DNA of 64,000 nucleotides from Bos javanicus (lineage: Eukaryota > Chordata > Mammalia > Artiodactyla > Bovidae), in the NCBI RefSeq assembly GCF_032452875.1, contig NW_026894282.1, forward strand, positions 92,633-156,632, written 5' to 3'. Below the pieces are notes generated by a model. That model had not been told where the DNA came from and ran no database searches. It saw only the letters and a list, made by a program, of their open reading frames with translations. The first letter of the stretch is position 1. Each line of letters opens with the position of its first letter. The position numbers and the translations under genes are program-made. Positions 54,283 through 63,545 of this stretch are shown here, one piece after another.

Positions 54283-55823
54283 GGGCCTGCTGAGCTGCGT
54301 GATTACTGTCTGCTCATCTGCTTGACAATTGCCAGCTGAGCTGCACGATTCCTGCCTGTCATCTGCTTGACAATTGCCAGCTGTGCTGCGTAATTCCTGC
54401 CTGCTCAGCTGCTTGATTATTGCCAGCTGAGCAGCATGATTCCTCACAGCTGAGTTCCATGATTATTGCCTGCTGACTGATTCGTGCCTACTCAGCTCTT
54501 TGTTTATTGCCTCCAGAGGCACATGATCAGTGTATGATAGCAAACATGATCAGTGCATGATCAGTCACATGATCAGCGCCATTAAGTCACGTGATCACTA
54601 CACGATAGTCATGTGATCAGTCCATGCTCAGTCACAGTGTCAGTGCATGATCAGCCACGTGATCAGTGCATGATCTGTCACATGATTAGTGTATGATCAT
54701 CCACGTGACCAGTGCATGGGCAGTCATGTGATCAGTGCATGATATAGGCGTGATCAGTGCATGATCAGTCTAGTGATCAGTGCATGATAGCCACGTGATC
54801 AGTGCATGATCAGTCACCTGATGGGTGTATGATCATTCACGTGACCTGTACATGGTAGCTACATGATCATTGCATGATCAGCCACGTGAGTAGTGCATGA
54901 CAGCCACGTGATCACTGCATGATCAGTCACGTGATCAGTGCATGATCAGTCATGTGACCAGTACATGGTAGTTGCGTGATCATCGCATGATCAGCCACGT
55001 GAGCAGTGCATGATAGCCACGTGATCAGTGCATGATCAGTCAGGTGATACGTGTGTGATCAGCCACGTGATCAGTGCATGATATCCACGTGATCAGTGCA
55101 GGATAGCCACGTGATCACTTCATGATTAGTCACGGGATCTGCACATGACCAGTCACGTGATACGTGTGTGATCAGCCACCGGATCAGTGCGTGATGAGCC
55201 ACGTGATCAGTGCAGGATCAATTACATGATCAGTGCATGATCAGTCACGAGACCACTACATGGTTGCTACGTGATCGTTGCATGATCAGCCACGTGAGCA
55301 GAGCATGATAGCCACGTGATCAGTGCATTATCAGTCACGTGATCAGTACATGATCAGTCACGTGAACAGTGCATGATCATTTACGTGATCTGTGCATGAT
55401 CAGTCACGTGACCAGTATATGGTAACTTCGTGATCATTCCATGACGAACCACGTGAGCAGTGCATGATAGCCACGTGATGTGTGCATGATGAGTTTCGTG
55501 AGCAGAGTATGATCAGCCACGTGATCAGTGCATGAGTTCCAGGTGATCAGTGCATGATATGTCACGTGACAGGTGTGTGATCAGCCACGTGAACAGTGCA
55601 TGTTCAGCCACGTATTCAGTGCATGATAGCCACGTGATAAGTGCATTATCAGTTACGTGAGCAGTGTATGATCAGCCACGTGATCAGTGCATGGTCAGAC
55701 ACGTGAACAGTGTATGATCAGCCACGTGATCAGTGCATGATATCCAAGTGATCAGTGCATGATCAATCACGTGATCAGTGTATGATCAGCCACGTGAACA
55801 GTGCATGCTCAGTCACGTGATCT
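54283..55823 (+). repeat. Satellite unit 36 (1,541 bp)
   Basis: S1 G, S2 A, S3 CACCGG, S4 AACTTCG. TCTGCACATG near 55141. A fully ordinary copy directly beside the degraded one. Confidence 0.95.
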
Positions 55824-57358
55824 GGGCCTGCTGAGCTGCGTGATTACTGTCTGCTCATCTGCTTGACAATTGCCAGCTGAGCTGCACGATTCCTGCCTGT
55901 CATCTGCTTGACAATTGCCAGCTGTGCTGCGTAATTCCTGCCTGCTCAGCTGCTTGATTATTGCCAGCTGAGCAGCATGATTCCTCACAGCTGAGTTCCA
56001 TGATTATTGCCTGCTGACTGATTCGTGCCTACTCAGCTCTTTGTTTATTGCCTCCAGAGGCACATGATCAGTGTATGATAGCAAACATGATCAGTGCATG
56101 ATCAGTCACATGATCAGCGCCATTAAGTCACGTGATCACTACACGATAGTCATGTGATCAGTCCATGCTCAGTCACAGTGTCAGTGCATGATCAGCCACG
56201 TGATCAGTGCATGATCTGTCACATGAATAGTGTATGATCATCCACGTGACCAGTGCATGGGCAGTCATGTGATCAGTGCATGATATAGGCGTGATCAGTG
56301 CATGATCAGTCTAGTGATCAGTGCATGATAGCCACGTGATCAGTGCATGATCAGTCACCTGATGGGTGTATGATCATTCACGTGACCTGTACATGGTAGC
56401 TACATGATCATTGCACGATCAGCCACGTGAGTAGTGCATGACAGCCACGTGATCACTGCATGATCAGTCACGTGATCAGTGCATGATCAGTCATGTGACC
56501 AGTACATGGTAGTTGCGTGATCATCGCATGATCAGCCACGTGAGCAGTGCATGATAGCCCACGTGATCAGTGCATGATCAGTCAGGTGATACGTGTGTGA
56601 TCAGCCACGTGATCAGTGCATGATATCCGCGTGATCAGTGCAGGATAGCCACGTGATCACTTCATGATTAGTCACGGGATCTGTACATGACCAGTCACGT
56701 GATACGTGTGTGATCAGCCACCGGATCAGTGCGTGATGAGCCACGTGATCAGTGCAGGATCAATTACATGATCAGTGCATGATCAGTCACGAGACCACTA
56801 CATGGTTGCTACGTGATCGTTGCATGATCAGCCACGTGATCAGTGCATGATAGGCCACGTGATCAGTGCATTATCAGTCACGTGATCAGTACATGATCAG
56901 TCACGTGAACAGTGCATGATCATTTACGTGATCTGTGCATGATCAGTCACGTGACCAGTGATATATGGCATCACGTGATCATTACGTGAGCAGTGCATGA
57001 TAGCCCGCGTGATGTGTGCATGATGAGTTTCGTGAGCAGAGTATGATCAGCCACGTGATCAGTGAATGATCAGTTAGGTGATCAGTGCATGATATGTCAC
57101 GTGACAGGTGTGTGATCAGCCACGTGAACAGTGCATGTTCAGCCACGTATTCAGTGCATGATAGCCACGTGATAAGTGCATTATCAGTTACGTGAGCAGT
57201 GTATGATCAGCCACGTGATCAGTGCATGGTCAGACGCGTGAACAGTGTATGATCAGCCACGTGATCAGTGCATGATATCCAAGTGATCAGTGCATGATCA
57301 ATCACGTGATCAGTGTATGATCAGCCACGTGAACAGTGCATGCTCAGTCACGTGATCT
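55824..57358 (+). repeat. Satellite unit 37, partly rearranged (1,535 bp)
   Basis: S1 G, S2 A, S3 CACCGG, S4 replaced. T to A at 56226, T to C at 56416, an extra C near 56560, and CGCGTG at 56629, 57006 and 57236. The 56839-57080 stretch is rearranged. Confidence 0.93.
56839..57080 (+). other. Rearranged stretch replacing S4
   Basis: GAGCAGAGCATGATAG becomes GATCAGTGCATGATAGG. The S4 module becomes CCAGTGATATATGGCATCAC, GTGATCATTACGTGAGCAG. The later GTGCATGAGTTCCAGGTG becomes GTGAATGATCAGTTAGGTG. Several changes turn unit-specific sequence back toward generic sub-repeat sequence, as conversion from other sub-repeats would do. Confidence 0.7.
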
Positions 57359-58395
57359 GGGCCTGCTGAGCTGCGTGATTACTGTCTGCTCATCTGCTTG
57401 ACAATTGCCAGCTGAGCTGCACGATTCCTGCCTGTCATCTGCTTGACAATTGCCAGCTGTGCTGCGTAATTCCTGCCTGCTCAGCTGCTTGATTATTGCC
57501 AGCTGAGCAGCATGATTCCTCACAGCTGAGTTCCATGATTGTGCCTGCTGACTGATTCGTGCCTACTCAGCTCTTTGTTTATTGCCTCCAGAGGCACATG
57601 ATCAGTGTATGATAGCAAACATGATCAGTGCATGATCAGTCACATGATCAGCGCCATTAAGTCACGTGATCACTACACGATAGTCATGTGATCAGTCCAT
57701 GCTCAGTCACAGTGTCAGTGCATGATCAGCCACGTGATCAGTGCATGATCTGTCACATGATTAGTGTATGATCATCCACGTGACCAGTGCATGGGCAGTC
57801 ATGTGATCAGTGCATGATATAGGCGTGATCAGTGCATGATCAGTCTAGTGATCAGTGCATGATAGCCACGTGATCAGTGCATGATCAGTCACCTGATGGG
57901 TGTATGATCATTCACGTGACCTGTACATGGTAGCTACATGATCATTGCATGATCAGCCACGTGAGTAGTGCATGACAGCCACGTGATCACTGCATGATCA
58001 GTCACGTGATCAGTGCATGATCAGTCATGTGACCAGTACATGGTAGTTGCGCGATCATCGCATGATCAGCCACGTGAGCAGTGCATGATAGCCACGTGAT
58101 CAGTGCATGATCAGTCAGGTGATACGTGTGTGATCAGCCGCGTGATCAGTGCATGATATCCACGTGATCAGTGCAGGATAGCCACGTGATCACTTCATGA
58201 TTAGTCACGGGATCTGTACATGACCAGTCACGTGATACGTGTGTGATCAGCCACCGGATCAGTGCGTGATGAGCCACGTGATCAGTGCAGGATCAATTAC
58301 ATGATCAGTGCATGATCAGTCACGAGACCACTACATGGTTGCTACGTGATCGTTGCATGATCAGCCACGTGAGCAGAGCATGATAGCCACGTGAT

Positions 58396-58418
58396 AAGTG
58401 CATTATCAGTTACGTGAG
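58396..58418 (+). other. Short conversion-like tract from a sub-repeat 310 bp downstream
   Basis: Three linked changes (C to A at 58396, C to T at 58411, T to G at 58418) turn this sub-repeat into the sequence GATAAGTGCATTATCAG, TTACGTGAGCAG. Every unit normally carries that sequence about 310 bp further on (here near 58711). Confidence 0.75.
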
Positions 58419-58770
58419 CAGTACATGATCAGTCACGTGAACAGTGCATGATCATTTACGTGATCTGTGCATGATCAGTCACGTGACCAGTATATGGTAA
58501 CTTCGTGATCATTCCATGACGAACCACGTGAGCAGTGCATGATAGCCACGTGATGTGTGCATGATGAGTTTCGTGAGCAGAGTATGATCAGCCACGTGAT
58601 CAGTGCATGAGTTCCAGGTGATCAGTGCATGATATGTCACGTGACAGGTGTGTGATCAGCCACGTGAACAGTGCATGTTCAGCCACGTATTCAGTGCATG
58701 ATACCCACGTGATAAGTGCATTATCAGTTACGTGAGCAGTGTATGATCAGCCACGTGATCAGTGCATGGT

Positions 58771-58800
58771 AGCTTCGTGATCATTCCATGACGAACCACG
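58771..58800 (+). other. Insertion of an S4 module at a second site
   Basis: CATGGTCAGACACGTGAAC is replaced by CATGGT, then AGCTTCGTGATCATTCC, then ATGACGAACCACGTGAAC, a net gain of 22 bp. The insert is the S4 segment in its AGCTTCG state. This unit's own S4 is AACTTCG, so the donor was another unit. The nearest AGCTTCG copies in this window are units 27-29, about 14 kb away. Shared ends CATGGT and CCACGTGA could have guided the event. Confidence 0.8.
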
Positions 58801-58920
58801 TGAACAGTGTATGATCAGCCACGTGATCAGTGCATGATATCCAAGTGATCAGTGCATGATCAATCACGTGATCAGTGTATGATCAGCCACGTGAACAGTG
58901 CATGCTCAGTCACGTGATCT

Positions 58921-60460
58921 GGGCCTGCTGAGCTGCGTGATTACTGTCTGCTCATCTGCTTGACAATTGCCAGCTGAGCTGCACGATTCCTGCCTGTCAT
59001 CTGCTTGACAATTGCCAGCTGTGCTGCGTAATTCCTGCCTGCTCAGCTGCTTGATTATTGCCAGCTGAGCAGCATGATTCCTCACAGCTGAGTTCCATGA
59101 TTATTGCCTGCTGACTGATTCGTGCCTACTCAGCTCTTTGTTTATTGCCTCCAGAGGCACATGATCAGTGTATGATAGCAAACATGATCAGTGCATGATC
59201 AGTCACATGATCAGCGCCATTAAGTCACGTGATCACTACACGATAGTCATGTGATCAGTCCATGCTCAGTCACAGTGTCAGTGCATGATCAGCCACGTGA
59301 TCAGTGCATGATCTGTCACATGATTAGTGTATGATCATCCACGTGACCAGTGCATGGGCAGTCATGTGATCAGTGCATGATATAGGCGTGATCAGTGCAT
59401 GATCAGTCTAGTGATCAGTGCATGATAGCCACGTGATCAGTGCATGATCAGTCACCTGATGGGTGTATGATCATTCACGTGACCTGTACATGGTAGCTAC
59501 ATGATCATTGCATGATCAGCCACGTGAGTAGTGCATGACAGCCACGTGATCACTGCATGATCAGTCACGTGATCAGTGCATGATCAGTCATGTGACCAGT
59601 ACATGGTAGTTGCGTGATCATCGCATGATCAGCCACGTGAGCAGTGCATGATAGCCACGTGATCAGTGCATGATCAGTCAGGTGAAACGTGTGTGATCAG
59701 CCACGTGATCAGTGCATGATATCCACGTGATCAGTGCAGGATAGCCACGTGATCACTTCATGAGTAGTCACGGGATCTGTACATGACCAGTCACGTGATA
59801 CGTGTGTGATCAGCCACCGGATCAGTGCGTGATGAGCCACGTGATCAGTGCAGGATCAATTACATGATCAGTGCATGATCAGTCACGAGACCACTACATG
59901 GTTGCTACGTGATCGTTGCATGATCAGCCACGTGAGCAGAGCATGATAGCCACGTGATCAGTGCATTATCAGTCACGTGATCAGTACATGATCAGTCACG
60001 TGAACAGTGCATGATCATTCGTGATCTGTGCATGATCAGTCACGTGACCAGTATATGGTAACTTCGTGATCATTCCATGACGAACCCACGTGAGCAGTGC
60101 ATGATAGCCACGTGATGTGTGCATGATGAGTTTCGTGAGCAGAGTATGATCAGCCACGTGATCAGTGCATGAGTTCCAGGTGATCAGTGCATGATATGTC
60201 ACGTGACAGGTGTGTGATCAGCCACGTGAACAGTGCATGTTCAGCCACGTATTCAGTGCATGATAGCCACGTGATAAGTGCATTATCAGTTACGTGAGCA
60301 GTGTATGATCAGCCACGTGATCAGTGCATGGTCAGACACGTGAACAGTGTATGATCAGCCACGTGATCAGTGCATGATATCCAAGTGATCAGTGCATGAT
60401 CAATCACGTGATCAGTGTATGATCAGCCACGTGAACAGTGCATGCTCAGTCACGTGATCT
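58921..60460 (+). repeat. Satellite unit 39 (1,540 bp)
   Basis: S1 G, S2 A, S3 CACCGG, S4 AACTTCG. T to A at 59686, T to G at 59764, TA lost near 60020 and one C gained near 60087 (GAACCCACG). These indels open a meaningless 68-codon frame on the minus strand at 59996-60202. Confidence 0.95.
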
Positions 60461-62001
60461 GGGCCTGCTGAGCTGCGTGATTACTGTCTGCTCATCTGCT
60501 TGACAATTGCCAGCTGAGCTGCACGATTCCTGCCTGTCATCTGCTTGACAATTGCCAGCTGTGCTGCGTAATTCCTGCCTGCTCAGCTGCTTGATTATTG
60601 CCAGCTGAGCAGCATGATTCCTCACAGCTGAGTTCCATGATTATTGCCTGCTGACTGATTCGTGCCTACTCAGCTCTTTGTTTATTGCCTCCAGAGGCAC
60701 ATGATCAGTGTATGATAGCAAACATGATCAGTGCATGATCAGTCACATGATCAGCGCCATTAAGTCACGTGATCACTACACGATAGTCATGTGATCAGTC
60801 CATGCTCAGTCACAGTGTCAGTGCATGATCAGCCACGTGATCAGTGCATGATCTGTCACATGATTAGTGTATGATCATCCACGTGACCAGTGCATGGGCA
60901 GTCATGTGATCAGTGCATGATATAGGCGTGATCAGTGCATGATCAGTCTAGTGATCAGTGCATGATAGCCACGTGATCAGTGCATGATCAGTCACCTGAT
61001 GGGTGTATGATCATTCACGTGACCTGTACATGGTAGCTACATGATCATTGCATGATCAGCCACGTGAGTAGTGCATGACAGCCACGTGATCACTGCATGA
61101 TCAGTCACGTGATCAGTGCATGATCAGTCATGTGACCAGTACATGGTAGTTGCGTGATCATCGCATGATCAGCCGCGTGAGCAGTGCATGATAGCCACGT
61201 GATCAGTGCATGATCAGTCAGGTGATACGTGTGTGATCAGCCACGTGATCAGTGCATGATATCCGCGTGATCAGTGCAGGATAGCCACGTGATCACTTCA
61301 TGATTAGTCACGGGATCTGTCACATGACCAGTCCACGTGATACGTGTGTGATCAGCCACCGGATCAGTGCGTGATGAGCCACGTGATCAGTGCAGGATCA
61401 ATTACATGATCAGTGCATGATCAGTCACGAGACCACTACATGGTTGCTACGTGATCTTTGCATGATCAGCCACGTGAGCAGAGCATGATAGCCACGTGAT
61501 CAGTGCATTATCAGTCACGTGATCAGTACATGATCAGTCACGTGAACAGTGCATGATCATTTACGTGATCTGTGCATGATCAGTCACGTGACCAGTATAT
61601 GGTAGCCGTGATCATTCCATGACGAACCACGTGAGCAGTGCATGATAGCCACGTGATGTGTGCATGATGAGTTTCGTGAGCAGAGTATGATCAGCCACGT
61701 GATCAGTGCATGAGTTCCAGGTGATCAGTGCATGATATGTCACGTGACAGGTGTGTGATCAGCCACGTGAACAGTGCATGTTCAGCCACGTATTCAGTGC
61801 ATGATAGCCACGTGATAAGTGCATTATCAGTTACGTGAGCAGTGTATGATCAGCCACGTGATCAGTGCATGGTCAGACACGTGAACAGTGTATGATCAGC
61901 CACGTGATCAGTGCATGATATCCAAGTGATCAGTGCATGATCAATCACGTGATCAGTGTATGATCAGCCACGTGAACAGTGCATGCTCAGTCACGTGATC
62001 T
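60461..62001 (+). repeat. Satellite unit 40 (1,541 bp)
   Basis: S1 G, S2 A, S3 CACCGG, S4 AGCCG (-2, offset by C gains near 61321 and 61334). CGCGTG at 61175 and 61265. G to T at 61457. Confidence 0.95.
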
Positions 62002-63545
62002 GGGCCTGCTGAGCTGCGTGATTACTGTCTGCTCATCTGCTTGACAATTGCCAGCTGAGCTGCACGATTCCTGCCTGTCATCTGCTTGACAATTGCCAGC
62101 TGTGCTGCGTAATTCCTGCCTGCTCAGCTGCTTGATTATTGCCAGCTGAGCAGCATGATTCCTCACAGCTGAGTTCCATGATTATTGCCTGCTGACTGAT
62201 TCGTGCCTACTCAGCTCTTTGTTTATTGCCTCCAGAGGCACATGATCAGTGTATGATAGCAAACATGATCAGTGCATGATCAGTCACATGATCAGCGCCA
62301 TTAAGTCACGTGATCACTACACGATAGTCATGTGATCAGTCCATGCTCAGTCACAGTGTCAGTGCATGATCAGCCACGTGATCAGTGCATGATCTGTCAC
62401 ATGATTAGTGTATGATCATCCACGTGACCAGTGCATGGGCAGTCATGTGATCAGTGCATGATATAGGCGTGATCAGTGCATGATCAGTCTAGTGATCAGT
62501 GCATGATAGCCACGTGATCAGTGCATGGTCAGTCACCTGATGGGTGTATGATCATTCACGTGACCTGTACATGGTAGCTACATGATCATTGCATGATCAG
62601 CCACGTGAGTAGTGCATGACAGCCACGTGATCACTGCATGATCAGTCACGTGATCAGTGCATGATCAGTCATGTGACCAGTACATGGTAGTTGCGTGATC
62701 ATCGCATGATCAGCCCACGTGAGCAGTGCATGATAGCCGCGTGATCAGTGCATGATCAGTCAGGTGATACGTGTGTGATCAGCCACGTGATCAGTGCATG
62801 ATATCCACGTGATCAGTGCAGGATAGCCACGTGATCACTTCATGATTAGTCACGGGATCTGTACATGACCAGTCACGTGATACGTGTGTGATCAGCCACC
62901 GGATCAGTGCGTGATGAGCCACGTGATCAGTGCAGGATCAATTACATGATCAGTGCATGATCAGTCACGAGACCACTACATGGTTGCTACGTGATCGTTG
63001 CATGATCAGCCACGTGAGCAGAGCATGATAGCCACGTGATCAGTGCATTATCAGTCACGTGATCAGTACATGATCAGTCACGTGAACAGTGCATGATCAT
63101 TTACGTGATCTGTGCATGATCAGTCACGTGACCAGTATATGGTAACCGCCGTGATCATTCCATGACGAACCACGTGAGCAGTGCATGATAGCCACGTGAT
63201 GTGTGCATGATGAGTTTTCGTGAGCAGAGTATGATCAGCCACGTGATCAGTGCATGAGTTCCAGGTGATCAGTGCATGATACGTCACGTGACAGGTGTGT
63301 GATCAGCCACGTGAACAGTGCATGTTCAGCCACGTATTCAGTGCATGATAGCCACGTGATAAGTGCATTATCAGTTACGTGAGCAGTGTATGATCAGCCA
63401 CGTGATCAGTGCATGGTCAGACACGTGAACAGTGTATGATCAGCCACGTGATCAGTGCATGATATCCAAGTGATCAGTGCATGATCAATCACGTGATCAG
63501 TGTATGATCAGCCACGTGAACAGTGCATGCTCAGTCACGTGATCT
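62002..63545 (+). repeat. Satellite unit 41 (1,544 bp)
   Basis: S1 G, S2 G, S3 CACCGG. S4 has a unique AACCGCCG form that looks like a mix of AACTTCG and AGCCG. Single-base gains near 62715 and 63216 plus the S4 change give +3. CGCGTG at 62739. T to C at 63282. Confidence 0.95.

Larger units (their letters stand above)
57359..58920 (+). repeat. Satellite unit 38, longest copy (1,562 bp)
   Basis: S1 G, S2 A, S3 CACCGG, S4 AACTTCG. One base is lost in block B near 57540. CGCGTG at 58140, T to C at 58052, G to C at 58704. Two apparent conversion tracts lie near 58396-58418 and at 58771-58800. The second adds 22 bp. Confidence 0.94.

Noticed and set aside
59996..60202. 68-codon open frame on the minus strand
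   Set aside because: It depends on a 2-bp loss near 60020 and a 1-bp gain near 60087, both private to one copy.
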